A stretch of 64,000 nt of DNA from JAIOQJ01 sp963718635 (GCA_963718635.1 OY970367.1:2108001-2172000), one strand, 5' to 3'; counted from the first letter of the stretch, positions 36,535 through 46,579 are shown. The notes: generated from the letters alone by a model not told the origin. Made by a program: numbers and translations.

Positions 36535-37106
36535 GAATCAATCATCCTTTGCGGCCGAATCGCAGCCGCTGCAAACCGTCCTCGCCCCTGCTGGAGAAAC
36601 GAGGACCATAAACCTAGTGAACGAAACGCGGGGCAGTGCATCAAAAACGCGATGCGAGAGCCAGCAACTCGAAAGCGACGCCAACTAGACACCCTGTAAA
36701 GCAGAAGCAGAGAGGAAACTCAGAGCAGGCTCACAGAAGGATCGAAGCAGGGAAGCCATCGTATTCGTCCCAAACGGGTACACACCCGCCTGAATTGCCA
36801 CTATATGCAGTCATTCGCACTAATGCTAGGGGAATTCCGATTAGTTTTTTCGCTCGCTAAAGGCGAGCCGAATTGCGTTAGCAATCGGGTTCCGGTGACG
36901 GGTATCAACTTTGACCCGACTGCTTACCTTATACAGTTCGGCTTGCCTACAAAAAGAGGCTTCCGTCGTGCTTGCCCCGGACGGAAACCTCCCAGCGGAA
37001 CTGAGCCAATCCAGCGATTTCCCCCTCAGGAAACTGCATGAACTGACTCATGAAAGATACGGTAGCCGACTCACGACTTGCGCAAAGAACAGCTGCTCTG
37101 GCAAGT
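36535..37106. other. Intergenic region, RRM leader and family B repeat
   Basis: About 570 bp. Open frames here lack domains and ribosome sites and are not called. A family B repeat is at 36863-36895. The left part is presumably the RRM promoter and 5' leader. Confidence 0.5.
36863..36895 (+). repeat. Dispersed repeat, family B copy
   Basis: GGCGAGCCGAATTGCGTTAG followed by CAATCGGGTTCCG; the inner ATTGC/GCAAT arms form a stem. It matches 54917-54949 in inverted orientation. Confidence 0.65.
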
Positions 37107-37427
37107 TCAACGGGCGGGGGAAGTGGCGGGAGCTGTCGGCCTAACGAAGATTGTCTCGGACGGAGCGGCTATCTGATTGGGATACTGCAAGACCGCCTGC
37201 GAAGGTGGAATCTCCGGATGGCGGTCGGGTGCGTAGATGCTCGCGCGGGGAGCGTGGAAATGGTCGTTCACACGCACGGCAGCCGGCGTCCAGTAATGAA
37301 ACGCAGAATACGAACGTGGCGGATTGTCTTCGAAGCCGAGCCAAGTCAGAAGCGGTCCGGCGCTGGCGGTCGATGACGAACAGGCGATGATTAACACAAC
37401 CGGGGCAAAGACGTGCCAGCGAAACAT
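37107..37427 (-). CDS. Small exported hypothetical protein
   Basis: A 106-residue protein from ATG 37427 (MFRWHVFAPVVLIIACSSST ... ASAG), a clear signal peptide with cleavage expected after ASA. The mature part reads PLLTWLGFEDNPPRSYSAFH and YWTPAAVRVNDHFHAPRASI with YAPDRHPEIPPSQAVLQYP, a pattern I associate with small planctomycete envelope proteins. An earlier Met at 37460 would add 11 basic residues and is less likely. Function unknown. No operon partner is close. Confidence 0.7.
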   Translation of the reverse strand: MFRWHVFAPVVLIIACSSSTASAGPLLTWLGFEDNPPRSYSAFHYWTPAAVRVNDHFHAPRASIYAPDRHPEIPPSQAVLQYPNQIAAPSETIFVRPTAPATSPAR

Positions 37428-37754
37428 GCGACAGCTCCGTTGTGGCGGTTTGGCTTCCATCTCGTCATATCGGCTATGCGCGAAAGCAGACTTGAGTTTG
37501 TCGATCCGAGTGTAATGCCACCGTTAATTGGAAAGAGCTTTTGACAAAAAGATTTGGGACAAAGATATGAATTCAACCGCAGACAACACCAATCCCGTGG
37601 ATGAAAACCGAAGACAATTACTGCCTTTTCTTACATCCGCGAAATCCGTGTTATCCGCGGTCGGATCGCCTTTTTTTTTATTCTTATTCTTTTGTCCAAT
37701 ATCTTTTTGTCGGAGATCTTACTTTAGTCCCATCCGGGTTTCGAACATCTACGA

Positions 37755-37781
37755 CGAAAACAACAGGCCGGGAGGCCTGTT
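37755..37781 (-). terminator. Terminator of the TolC-MacAB operon
   Basis: On the minus strand AACAGGCC pairs with GGCCTGTT around a TCCC loop, followed by GTTTTCG, starting 8 bp after the permease stop codon. Confidence 0.75.
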
Positions 37782-37788
37782 GCCACAA

Positions 37789-39150
37789 TTAAGAATGTCG
37801 CAAGGCTTCGATGGGATCGAGCCGCGAGGCGCGCCAAGCAGGATAGAGCCCGAAGCCGATGCCGACGATCAGATCGACTGCCAGCGAATAGAAAATCCAG
37901 GGAACGTTGAGAACCGCCGGCTGGCGTGCATCAAAAGCGTGCTGAGCGATCCATGGCCCCGACAACACGGCGGCGATGCCGAGGAAAACCCCAACCAAGC
38001 CGCCCACCGTTGTCTGCACCACCGCTTCGATGAGAAACTGCAAGATGATGTCTTTGCGCTTGGCGCCCAAGGCACGGCGGATGCCGATTTCGCGCGTTCG
38101 TTCGGTGACAGTGGCGAGCATGATGTTCATGATGCCAATGCCGCCGACCAGCAGCGAAATACCGGCAACAACGGCAAGCAGCCTGGTAAGCCGATCACGT
38201 TCGCGCTCGGCCTGTTCGAGTTTGTCCAACGGCACGGTGATGACGTAGTCTTCCTTCAGATGGCCCCATTCGAGGAGGTCTTTGACGACCGAGCCGGCCT
38301 TGCGGACGCTATCCATGTGGTCGACAGTCAGTGTCACCTGGCTCAGCTCGACCTGCTCGCCGCTGCGCGATCCGCTCTGCCGTAGAAAGATCTTCTCGCC
38401 GTAACGCGCTCGGCAGGTGGACAACGGCATATAGACATCGCTGTTGAAATCCTCGGCCGATGCCTGGCTGCTCCCTCCCGATGCCGAGAGCGGCATCCGA
38501 TTGGCGATCACGCCGACGACTTCGTAGAAGTAGTTGCCCAGCTTCACCGTTTGTTTGAGCGGATCTTCGAAAGGGAATAATCTTTCCGCGATGTCCGAAC
38601 CAAGCACGGCCAGATTACGCATCTTGCGGTCGTCTTCGTCGGTCAAGAAACGCCCGGCGGCCATCTTCACTTCGTTGTTCACTTCAACGTACTCGGAGGT
38701 CGTTGCCACCACGCGGCCATTGCGCACGCGATCGAGATAACGCACTTCCTGGGGGAAGATGCGCATCGGCACCTGGCGGGTGATGTTCGGAATGGTGGTG
38801 AAGCGGTCAAAATCGGTGTAGGTCAATCCATAGATGGCGATGTTCGCTTTGCGCTGGGTTGACGAATCGTCGGGCGGCTTGACGCTGCGGATGATGATGT
38901 TCGTGGCGCCTTGGCGGGCGATGTCGTCGAGGGCATCTTTCATCGTGCCTTCGCCGAAGGAGATGAGCGTGATGACCGCAAAGGTTCCAATGATGATGCC
39001 GAGCACCGACAACACCGAGCGCAATTTATGCAACCACAAACTGCGCAGCGTTAGAACGAAACCGCGCCGGCCTTTATCCGACGAGAGAAGTTTGATCGCC
39101 CCGGCGGCAAGACCAGCCGAAACCAGCGCCAGAATGAGGTAACGAGTCAT
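37789..39150 (-). CDS. MacB-type ABC transporter permease
   Basis: A 453-residue inner-membrane protein. After a short N-terminal helix it shows the FtsX/MacB layout: a helix at LHKLRSVLSVLGIIIGTFAV, a large periplasmic MacB_PCD domain, and three C-terminal helices (LLAVVAGISLLVGGIGIMNI, EAVVQTTVGGLVGVFLGIAA, VPWIFYSLAVDLIVGIGFGL) ending GLYPAWRASRLDPIEALRHS. The stretch VTERTREIGIRRALGAKRKD is the ATPase-coupling loop. Start ATG 39150 overlaps the ATPase stop (ATGA), so the two are translationally coupled; an upstream open stretch to 39318 is antisense-like and rejected. It works with the ATPase, adaptor and TolC protein as a tripartite exporter of unknown substrate. Confidence 0.92.
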   Translation of the reverse strand: MTRYLILALVSAGLAAGAIKLLSSDKGRRGFVLTLRSLWLHKLRSVLSVLGIIIGTFAVITLISFGEGTMKDALDDIARQGATNIIIRSVKPPDDSSTQRKANIAIYGLTYTDFDRFTTIPNITRQVPMRIFPQEVRYLDRVRNGRVVATTSEYVEVNNEVKMAAGRFLTDEDDRKMRNLAVLGSDIAERLFPFEDPLKQTVKLGNYFYEVVGVIANRMPLSASGGSSQASAEDFNSDVYMPLSTCRARYGEKIFLRQSGSRSGEQVELSQVTLTVDHMDSVRKAGSVVKDLLEWGHLKEDYVITVPLDKLEQAERERDRLTRLLAVVAGISLLVGGIGIMNIMLATVTERTREIGIRRALGAKRKDIILQFLIEAVVQTTVGGLVGVFLGIAAVLSGPWIAQHAFDARQPAVLNVPWIFYSLAVDLIVGIGFGLYPAWRASRLDPIEALRHS

Positions 39151-39959
39151 ACGTCGTCTCCCGTTGCCGGTAACGCGGGCGGCCAGAGACCATCGGCAGC
39201 CAGGACTTGCGGCAGCACATCCACCACGTCGCCAGCCGACGGTGCGGTAGGCACGCGCTCGTTGCGCACATCGGATTCGACACGGCCATCGCGCATGCGC
39301 ACCACGCGCCGGGCCCATTCGGCGATGTCGTTTTCGTGCGTCACCATGATAATCGTCTTGCCTGCGCGGTTCAGTTCCGTGAGCAGCATCATGATTTCAT
39401 CGCTGGTTTTCGAATCGAGGTTGCCTGTCGGCTCGTCGGCGAGGATAACGTGCGGGTCGTTGACGAGCGCGCGGGCGATCGCCACGCGCTGTTGTTGACC
39501 GCCGGAGAGTTGCATCGGGCGATGATCGAGCCGGGTGCCGAGCCCCACCATCTCGGCCAGGGCGACGCAGCGCTCGCGCGTCTTGGCATTCAAGCGAGCG
39601 CCTTGATAGAGCAACGGGACTTCAATGTTCTCGACAACCGTGTATTGCGCCAACAGGTTATAGGACTGAAAAATGAAGCCGATATACTTGCTGCGAACTT
39701 CCGATAGCTGGTCGTCGTCCATGTCGGCGACATTTTGATCGCCGAGAAAGTAATCGCCGCTCGTCGGTCGATCCAGGCAGCCAAGCAGGTTTAGCAACGT
39801 CGATTTGCCCGAGCCTGATGGGCCCATCAGCGCAATGAAGTCGCCCTCGGCAAAGTCGAGCGACACGCCGGCCAAGGCGCGCACCGTCACCGACTCCAAG
39901 TAGTAGCTCTTGGTCAAATCGGCGACAGAGGCGATTGGCGCTTTCAGTTGAAATTGCAT
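39147..39959 (-). CDS. MacB/LolD-type ABC transporter ATPase
   Basis: A 270-residue nucleotide-binding subunit. Walker A is GPSGSGKST (46-54), the signature LSGGQQQRVAIARALVNDP, Walker B VILADEPTGNLD and the switch histidine MVTHENDIAEWA. The EIMMLLTELNRAGKTIIMVT region and the family-typical insertion after Walker A place it in the LolD/MacB group. A 40-residue tail after the catalytic core (RMRDGRVESDVRNERVPTAP) is of unknown use. It shares a 4-bp overlap with the permease. The adaptor gene lies 134 bp upstream on the same strand across an inverted repeat. Confidence 0.94.
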   Translation of the reverse strand: MQFQLKAPIASVADLTKSYYLESVTVRALAGVSLDFAEGDFIALMGPSGSGKSTLLNLLGCLDRPTSGDYFLGDQNVADMDDDQLSEVRSKYIGFIFQSYNLLAQYTVVENIEVPLLYQGARLNAKTRERCVALAEMVGLGTRLDHRPMQLSGGQQQRVAIARALVNDPHVILADEPTGNLDSKTSDEIMMLLTELNRAGKTIIMVTHENDIAEWARRVVRMRDGRVESDVRNERVPTAPSAGDVVDVLPQVLAADGLWPPALPATGDDV

Positions 39960-39997
39960 GCGTGTACTAAGATCACCCTTGGCTCTGGTAGGGCGAC

Positions 39998-40057
39998 GTG
40001 AAGGCTTTGCGAAACCTACCCGTTAGACCGGGAAGGTGGGTTGCGCAAAGCCTTCAC
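39998..40057. repeat. Inverted repeat within the exporter operon
   Basis: The 23-bp arms at 39998-40020 and 40035-40057 match at 20 positions. They sit between adaptor and ATPase genes and may reduce downstream expression or protect the upstream message from decay. Confidence 0.7.
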
Positions 40058-40093
40058 CCACCCTACAAACCCACACTGACCAGGCTCTAAATT

Positions 40094-42079
40094 TTACGAA
40101 GGCCGCGCTTCCATTTTGGCTTTGCCCTTGCCGTCTTTGCCTTTAGCCTTGCCGCCCTTGCTTCCTTCGTCACCGCCTTTGTCGCTCCCTGCTTCGTGGA
40201 CGATGATCTTGTCGCCGAGCACTGCCTTCGGATTTTCGACGACCTCATCGCCTTCCTGAAGACCCTCTTTGACCTCTGCCATTTTGCCGTTGCTTAGGCC
40301 GATCGTCACGCGGCGCTTCTGCGGGCCGGTGGGTGTCATTACCACGACCTCGCGCTCATCCTTTTCGTTGGCGCCGCCGACAATCGCCTGGATCGGCACG
40401 GTGAGGACGTGGTCTAAGGCATTTGCGATGGTGATGGTGACCTGGGCGCTCATACCTGGCTTCAGTTCGAGCCCGCCGATATCGTCGGGTTCAATGGCCA
40501 CTCGGGTCATATAGATCTTCACATCGGAAGAGAAGAAATCGGTCTGCGAGGCCAAGTTCGCCTTAAATTCGATTTTGGCACGCATCGTCCGGTTGCCAAA
40601 GGAATCGACGCGAACCATCGCTTTTTGCCCCGGATGAACGCGGGAAATCAGGGCTTCATGAATCTTCGTGTTGACGACCATATTTTTGAGATCGGGAATC
40701 TGCATCAGCTTTTGGCCTTCGCGCACCGGCTCGCCTTGAGCGACGATCGATTGCTGCGAGCCGCCGCCCATGCGTGCCTGTTCGGGAACGTAGTAGACCA
40801 CGATCCCATCTTGGGGCGCGTAGATTTTGCACATTTTGATTTCTTTCAAAATGTCTTGGTAGTGCGTCTGTTCCTGTTCCCAATTCGATTTTTTGATCTG
40901 GGCCTGCTTTTGATTCTGAGCAGTCAGGGAGGCGGCATGAGCGATCGTTCGTTCGAGCAGTTGTTCCGCTTTTTCCAAATCGCCGAAGAACTGGTTCAAG
41001 TCTTTCAACTTCTGCGACTTGACGAGATTTTCGAGATTGAGATTCAGCTTGTTCAACGCCAACACGTAGCTCTCTTTACGCGACGTCTCGGCCTGCGCCT
41101 GGCTCGCGGTCTGATAGCCCTTTTTCGCCATCCGGTAGGCCCAGGCTTCGCGATCTTCCTGTTGCGATAAGTCGGATTTGGAATTCTCGATCTGCCCCAT
41201 GCAGTCTTTCACGAGAGCTAGATAATCGCCGGCTTTGAAGTTCGCCAGATCTTCCTGCGCTAGCTCGTTCGCATTGCGACCAAAGTTCGCGGCCAGCTTG
41301 GCCATGTCTGCTTTGAGGGAGCCAATGGTTTGCGGCCTGAGCACCTCATCCCGCGTCATTCCGGTATATTTCATCAGAGCAAACCGGGCGTTTTCAAGAT
41401 CGGTTGTGGCCTTGGCAATGTCCGCCTTGTTCTGTTTGTCCTGATCGTTGAGAGTTTCTTCGGCAATGAACTTGTTCAGTTCAGCCTGATCCAGGGTCGT
41501 TTTTTGAGTGTTCAATTGATCCCGTAGCGCGGAGTCTTCGAGATCGAGTAGCAGATCGGCATACTGCTTTTCGCCCTTCGCTTTGTCGACTTCGACGACG
41601 ACCGGGCCATCCTCGGTTTCACCATCCCGCGACTTGTAACTGCCCGATGCTTCATCCCAGAAATAGATGAGCCTGGCCTCGGACACGGGGCGATTGCATA
41701 AGACTTCGGTGCCGTCTTCGATGACGCTCTTGATTTTAGGTGGATTGGCAGCGGTTTTGACGCGACAGACGATATCGCTGTTATGCGCCGATTCGAGGGT
41801 GCCGCGCTCGACGATCGTCAACTGCAGCCGATCGTACTTCACCTTGAATAGAACGAGATCAGGGCGTGCGGCCCCTTTATTGCCGAACAAGGCGTAAGCG
41901 CCGCCGGTGATCAGCCCGATCGCGGCCAGCAGGCCGAGCAGCGTCAGCAGCTTACGGCGTCGGCTCCACTTTTTGGACGCTTGGGGGCGGAAGCTCGGGG
42001 AGCCGTTGGGGCTCGGCGCGCCGTTCGCTTCCGGCAGCCGGGGCGGCATTGAGGGAGCAGTCGCAATCTCTAATTTCAT
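40094..42079 (-). CDS. HlyD/MacA-type periplasmic adaptor (membrane fusion protein)
   Basis: A 661-residue adaptor from ATG 42079, preceded by GGAG; a TTG at 42103 is an alternative. A cytosolic Pro-rich segment and one membrane helix (KLLTLLGLLAAIGLITGGAY) anchor it. Then come a split lipoyl domain, long coiled-coil helices (residues about 200-400, including an extra 100-residue section compared with MacA) and beta-barrel and MP domains (GVVVYYVPE, LMQIPDLKNMVVNTKIHEAL, GMSAQVTITIANALDHVLTV). A Lys/Gly-rich tail closes the protein. It bridges the MacB permease and TolC-type channel. The 5' end overlaps the channel gene by at least 98 bp, unusually long for planctomycetes. Confidence 0.9.
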   Translation of the reverse strand: MKLEIATAPSMPPRLPEANGAPSPNGSPSFRPQASKKWSRRRKLLTLLGLLAAIGLITGGAYALFGNKGAARPDLVLFKVKYDRLQLTIVERGTLESAHNSDIVCRVKTAANPPKIKSVIEDGTEVLCNRPVSEARLIYFWDEASGSYKSRDGETEDGPVVVEVDKAKGEKQYADLLLDLEDSALRDQLNTQKTTLDQAELNKFIAEETLNDQDKQNKADIAKATTDLENARFALMKYTGMTRDEVLRPQTIGSLKADMAKLAANFGRNANELAQEDLANFKAGDYLALVKDCMGQIENSKSDLSQQEDREAWAYRMAKKGYQTASQAQAETSRKESYVLALNKLNLNLENLVKSQKLKDLNQFFGDLEKAEQLLERTIAHAASLTAQNQKQAQIKKSNWEQEQTHYQDILKEIKMCKIYAPQDGIVVYYVPEQARMGGGSQQSIVAQGEPVREGQKLMQIPDLKNMVVNTKIHEALISRVHPGQKAMVRVDSFGNRTMRAKIEFKANLASQTDFFSSDVKIYMTRVAIEPDDIGGLELKPGMSAQVTITIANALDHVLTVPIQAIVGGANEKDEREVVVMTPTGPQKRRVTIGLSNGKMAEVKEGLQEGDEVVENPKAVLGDKIIVHEAGSDKGGDEGSKGGKAKGKDGKGKAKMEARPS

Positions 42080-44886
42080 CGATCCATACTCCACGGGCGT
42101 CAATGGGCATCAGCTCCAGATCCCGATAAAGTTGTAAGCGAGCATTGAGGTAATTGATCCAAATCGTCAATAAGGCATTCTGTGCGGCAGGGAGTGAGCG
42201 CTGGGCAGCGAGCAATTGCTGGGTCAGGGCGGCGGGGCCATCGCCGCCGCGGGCTTGGCCGGGGGGCGTCGGCGCTTGAAGCGCTTCCAACGAACTGTCG
42301 ATCGTGAGGTAGGCGAGTTCGAGCTGTCGTTGTTGTATTCTATAGCTCTCCGCATACACACGCAACAAGTGTATTTCGCTTCGCACCAAGCGGACTGCCA
42401 AGTCCTCGGCTTCCTGCAACGCCCGCCGCTGCCGTTGATATCCAATCAGGCAGGCCCGGTAGTTGTTCCGTTCTTGAATCCGCACCAGGGGCAATTGGGC
42501 GTTGATTGTCAACTGGTTGGCGCCGCCCGGACCTGTCGGCGAGCCAAAGCCGCCATGATTCGTCACTCCATTATACTGGTAGCCAACGTTGAAAGTTCCT
42601 AAAAGCGCGTTCGCAAAGACCGCCAGTTGCCGCCAGGCATCTACCACCTGGCCGCGAACGTTCATCAAGTCGAGCCGATTGCTCAACGCGTGCTGGGCGG
42701 CCGTCGCTTCGGATTTCGTCAAGTCATCGCGAACGAGATCGACGCCATCGACGCAGCAGCGCGGCAGGTCAGGCCAGAGCTGGCGGATGTTGTTCCATCG
42801 CTCGTCGCGGGCATCGACAAGGATCTTCTGCCAGAGACTGATCACATCGCGAAACTGCGTGATGCGCTTGCGCTCGAGCACCGGGTCAGTCTTAACGGGC
42901 GCGCCATCCTTCAAATAAGCTCGCTCGTACTTGCGCAATACGCGTTCGAAGTTGCCGATGTCGCTCTGCGAGCCCAGTTCCTTCAAGCGGATCTGGTCTT
43001 TTAGCACGGGGCTCTGGTCGTTGCGTTGTCCCTCGGCCTGGCGATTCAGAATTTCCTGAGTCTCTTTGCGTAATTCCTCGAGCCGATTCGCCAACTCCTG
43101 ATCGGAGAGCTTTTCCCAAACGGCCACCTTGCCGCGAATGTGCGCAGCAAACTGGGTTCCCCGAACGAACGTGGAAGTTTGAAATAATTGCAGCAATTCC
43201 GCCCGAACTCGAGGAGTTTTTGCCGGGGCAATGAGGTTGGACGCCTCCATTACGCTTACCTGTTCTTCTTCGATGATGGCCCGCGATCGGCGGAATTGCT
43301 TCATCAGCGGGCGCAGCACCGAATCGTCCATCTCGATGTTCAGGTTGGTCGGCACGCCGATGGCCAGCTTGAAGTTGTCGATTGCGTCCAGGTATTGTTG
43401 TTGGTCGTTCAACAAGTTGCTGCGGCCGGACAATAGTTGCTGCTCGACCGATTGCAATTGCAGCGGACCAACGATATCGCCTTCCTGCAGGCCCCGATAG
43501 CGTTGCAGAATCGTATTGAGGATGGCAATGTTTTCTTTGTCGATATAAATCTGGATGCTTTCGAGCATCGTGTTCAAATAGCCGGATGGCGGCGGCGTAA
43601 TGGCGCCCGATAGAAATAGTTGCCCTGGCGCCGCTGGCGCGATGATGGGTGCATTGAGATTGTTCATGGCTGTTGAAATAATGCCGGGGTTCAATCCCGA
43701 GCCGGAAAGTCCGGAGATTCCGCCGCCGGCATTGGCCAGCACGCCCGTCGGCTGGAACGAAGAGCCCGAGATGCTGCCGCCGCTGTTGCTCGCAATTTCG
43801 ACGTAGAGTTCTTTGCGAAAACGGGCAAACGACCGTATCTGATAGAGCAGATTTCGTTCGGTCAACGTCAGTGATTCGAGGGCAACGGCTTGGCCGCCGC
43901 CTCGCAGCAGAGGCTGCACGGCACTAAAGTTAATGGAGTTGGTGCTGATCGCCGACTTCGGATTCAGGAAATTGAAAACAACCTGGTTGGAGAAGTTCAG
44001 CAGCAACAAGGCGCCTGTGGGGAGCACTTTGCTCATGCCCGCGCCGCTGTTGACGCTCCAGTTGTTGGCCGACCCGTTCGGGCCGCCGCTGCCGGCATAG
44101 TCGCGCGTCGCTTCGCTGGCGGCGAAGATCTGCGTGGCGAACGAGAACCGTTCCAGCGTGACCGGCAAGGCGCATAAGATAGAGATTTTCGCGTCGATCC
44201 TGATATTCGCGACTGTTGAACATCGCCAGCTCGGCTGCTTGATTGAGCGTGAGCCGATAGGTCGGCCGGCCAACGATATCGAGTGACGTCTTCGCTGTAA
44301 TGTCTGTAAGCGAGGGCATAGTCGCGGCGTTGTCGGCCTTCTTCGGCGCCGCTTGCAGGTTCGCGGAAACCCATTGGATATCGCCATTGGGACCTGGGTG
44401 GGCTTCGTTGATCACCTTCGGATCTTCGGGAATCGGCGGCGCCCAGTTCTTCCCCGCTTCTTCGTTATCTTCCGCTGCTTGGCGTTCACGATTCTCCTGA
44501 TCCCAGCGCGCGATCAAATCGAGATAGCCGGTGCCCTCGATGCGGGCCACGCCTGCCTTGCCGGGCTTCTGCGGATTGGGCGATAGGTCATAGGCTGCCG
44601 GATCATCGGGCGGTTTCGGCGGGTGATCGGGGTTCGAAGGATCCGCAAAACGCGCTCGCGGATCGGGATAAACGTGGAAGTTTTCGATCTGCCAGGCCGG
44701 GTAGCGATCCTTGTCGCCGAGCACTTGTGAAACATCTCGGTCGGCCTGCTTGCGATAAAACGGGCGCGAACAGCCGCCTACTTCGCAAATCAGCAGAAGC
44801 AGGCAGATTCGCCACCGGCCAAGTTTAACGAAAGCTCGCATCAAGAGCCCATCCCACCCGTGAGGAGCGTGCATATCCCGCATCAC
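41952..44886 (-). CDS. TolC-family outer-membrane lipoprotein, one frameshift
   Basis: Outer-membrane channel of the exporter. The 5' part from 44886 (or Met 44841, MRAFVKLGRWRICLLLL) has a lipobox ICEVGGC, then the family opening SRPFYRKQADRDVSQVLGDK with FHVYPDPRARFADPSNPDHP. It runs to NSREYQDRRENLYL near 44175, where the frame changes. The rest (ALPVTLERFSFATQIFAASE, FNFLNPKSAISTNSINFSAV, LLRGGGQAVALESLTLTERN) continues to 41952 with the helical repeats of OEP domains. The repaired length is about 977 residues, longer than E. coli TolC because of the N-terminal region and a 200-residue insertion. The start of the adaptor lies inside its 3' end. Confidence 0.85.
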
Positions 44887-44990
44887 CGTTATCGGCGGAA
44901 CAAATTGCCCAGCTTGAGAGGAAATGGGGTGCGATACAAACGGAAATGTGTAATATCAAAGCTGCTACGGTCCGAATCGAGGAAGTTACC

Positions 44991-45247
44991 ATGAGCAATC
45001 AAATTGACGAGGTCCACATCGTTGACCGGGGCCGAGGTCCGCAACTTTCAACCGAAAGCTGACTGTCCAAGACCTGTTGCCATTTTTCAAACATGGCCTC
45101 AAGGACGAGGATATCTTGCCTTGGTATTCGCAGATTACGCAGTCCGATCTCAATCTGATCCGAACTTACTACTCCGAACATCAAGAAGAGGTTCTCGCAC
45201 TCGAGCGAGAGATAGCTGCGGAAAATGAGAAGTTGAGGGCGCGCTGA
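44991..45247 (+). pseudogene. DUF433 protein, one frameshift
   Basis: ATG 44991 follows GAGGAA. MSNQIDEVHIVDRGRGPQLS leads into LTVQDLLPFFKHGLKDEDIL and PWYSQITQSDLNLIRTYYSE with HQEEVLALEREIA in the next frame, to TGA at 45245. DUF433 is a small winged-helix family often serving as antitoxin beside DUF5615 PIN-like toxins; no such partner is seen in the next 140 bp. The break after STE is a single base. It is divergent from the TolC operon. Confidence 0.7.
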
Positions 45248-45386
45248 CGCTCAGCCGGCGCCTCCGACGGCCGGCTTACCGGCAGCTTGCGTATCGCCGC
45301 GTTGAAAGCAAAGGTTGCCGAGAGGCTGGGATTGAAGGGCTGGTACAAAGCAAACGTTGATTTGAGTTAGAAATGTTGCATAGGAT

Positions 45387-45584
45387 CTAGCTTCGCGCCT
45401 TGGAGCGCTTTCCTTCCCGAACCTTACTCGGCAAAGCAGAATAAGGCTGCACCTTTGACGAAAGCATTTCGCTTGCCTTCCGCATCATTGTCTCAAGATC
45501 GCTTTCGGTGATTTCATTATTCCGTAGCCCTTCAGGCAGCGGCTTCGAGATAGACGCGGAAGACATATTGGGAGTAGGTAACAT
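45387..45584 (-). CDS. Small hypothetical protein downstream of an XRE regulator
   Basis: A 65-residue hydrophilic protein from ATG 45584, supported by GAAGGAG upstream. It reads MLPTPNMSSASISKPLPEGL and RNNEITESDLETMMRKASEM with a basic end (KVREGKRSKARS). I recognise no domain. Its start lies 17 bp after the stop of the XRE gene, so both are probably one transcript; a toxin or accessory role is possible but untested. Confidence 0.5.
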   Translation of the reverse strand: MLPTPNMSSASISKPLPEGLRNNEITESDLETMMRKASEMLSSKVQPYSALPSKVREGKRSKARS

Positions 45585-45601
45585 CTTTCTTGATCTCCTT
45601 C

Positions 45602-45892
45602 TCAATCGCCAAACTCAGTTCGCAGCTTTTTCCCTAACGCAGTCGCAATTCGGCGAAGCATCGCTACAGAATGCCCTTCGTAGTTCGCATCCTCAATACG
45701 CGACATAACTGATTGTTTGCTGCCTATCCGCGTGGCAAGTTCCTTTTGCGTCAGACCGGCGCCTTTGCGGAGTTCGTGGACGCTTTGCGCAATCTTGCAG
45801 TTGATAATCTCTTCGTCCACCAATCCGGCCAACTCGGTATCCGCAGCCAACTCAGCGTTGATGACTTCGATAAAGTTTTTAGTAGTTGCCAT
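45602..45892 (-). CDS. XRE-family helix-turn-helix regulator (HigA-like)
   Basis: A 96-residue DNA-binding protein. The HTH spans AQSVHELRKGAGLTQKELAT and RIGSKQSVMSRIEDANYEGH with SVAMLRRIATALGKKLRTEF. The leading 30 residues (MATTKNFIEVINAELAADTE) are typical of antitoxins of the HigA/XRE group. A RelE-type toxin is not visible upstream or downstream; the 65-residue protein is the only partner. Start ATG 45892. It probably represses its own promoter (family knowledge). Confidence 0.85.
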   Translation of the reverse strand: MATTKNFIEVINAELAADTELAGLVDEEIINCKIAQSVHELRKGAGLTQKELATRIGSKQSVMSRIEDANYEGHSVAMLRRIATALGKKLRTEFGD

Positions 45893-46016
45893 TTTAAGGT
45901 TCGAATCCCGTTGTGTATTTATCTGAATCCGAATTAACTAGTTCCATGTTCTGAATGGATTGTTCAATTTTGCCTTCACGTTTTTCAGCCAGGGATGTGC
46001 ATAAAATGTCGGCCTC

Positions 46017-46565
46017 TCACTTTGGAGCCAGGTCAACCCGGCAGAAGAACCGAATTAGTTGGAACAACATTGCTTGTCGAGCTTGGTCAGATAGACGAGT
46101 AAGTCGAGGCGCTGCCTGCAATCCTTCCTTAAATACGACGCTTATGCGTATAAAATCGACCAAGCTTTCGCTTAAGTTGTTACCATCGGCTGGCAGGTAC
46201 AATGTAGACATTTTGCGATTTTCGCGAATGATTTGCCGCGACTGGAATGACATTGAAGGGTCGAGTGGACGCACCATTGCGAGTGTTAATTGCTTTGTAC
46301 TCGGCTTATCGATTTCGCAATCATACGTTAGAAGAACGGCGCGGGTGAAGTCGCATGATGCGTTGACATGCAAACCATTTGCGATTCCCGGTGGATGAAG
46401 CGGGTCGAGGGGAGCGCTTGGCTCAAGAAGCTCACCTTTCAGATTCAAATCTACTTGCTTAAGCACTTGGGGCATTTCCGTCATGTAAAGAAGCGGTACA
46501 CGCTCGAATACATCGCCTTGACATAGCTCGTCAGAAACATCACGGTAGAATAAAGGCTCAGTCAT
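46017..46565 (-). CDS. Hypothetical protein with QGDVF motif
   Basis: A 182-residue soluble protein I cannot place. It begins MTEPLFYRDVSDELCQGDVF ERVP (split), then has a central NASCDFTRAVLLTYDCEIDK block and ends with IRFFCRVDLAPK. The pairing of QGD-x-F with a later TYDCEID resembles uncharacterised proteins in which a Cys/Asp pair follows a beta strand. Three cysteines lie in the conserved-looking parts. Its ATG at 46565 is 14 bp after the stop of a small ribbon-helix-helix-like gene, so the two form a unit that may be regulated together. Confidence 0.6.
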   Translation of the reverse strand: MTEPLFYRDVSDELCQGDVFERVPLLYMTEMPQVLKQVDLNLKGELLEPSAPLDPLHPPGIANGLHVNASCDFTRAVLLTYDCEIDKPSTKQLTLAMVRPLDPSMSFQSRQIIRENRKMSTLYLPADGNNLSESLVDFIRISVVFKEGLQAAPRLTRLSDQARQAMLFQLIRFFCRVDLAPK

Positions 46566-46579
46566 TGCTCACGTCGCCT

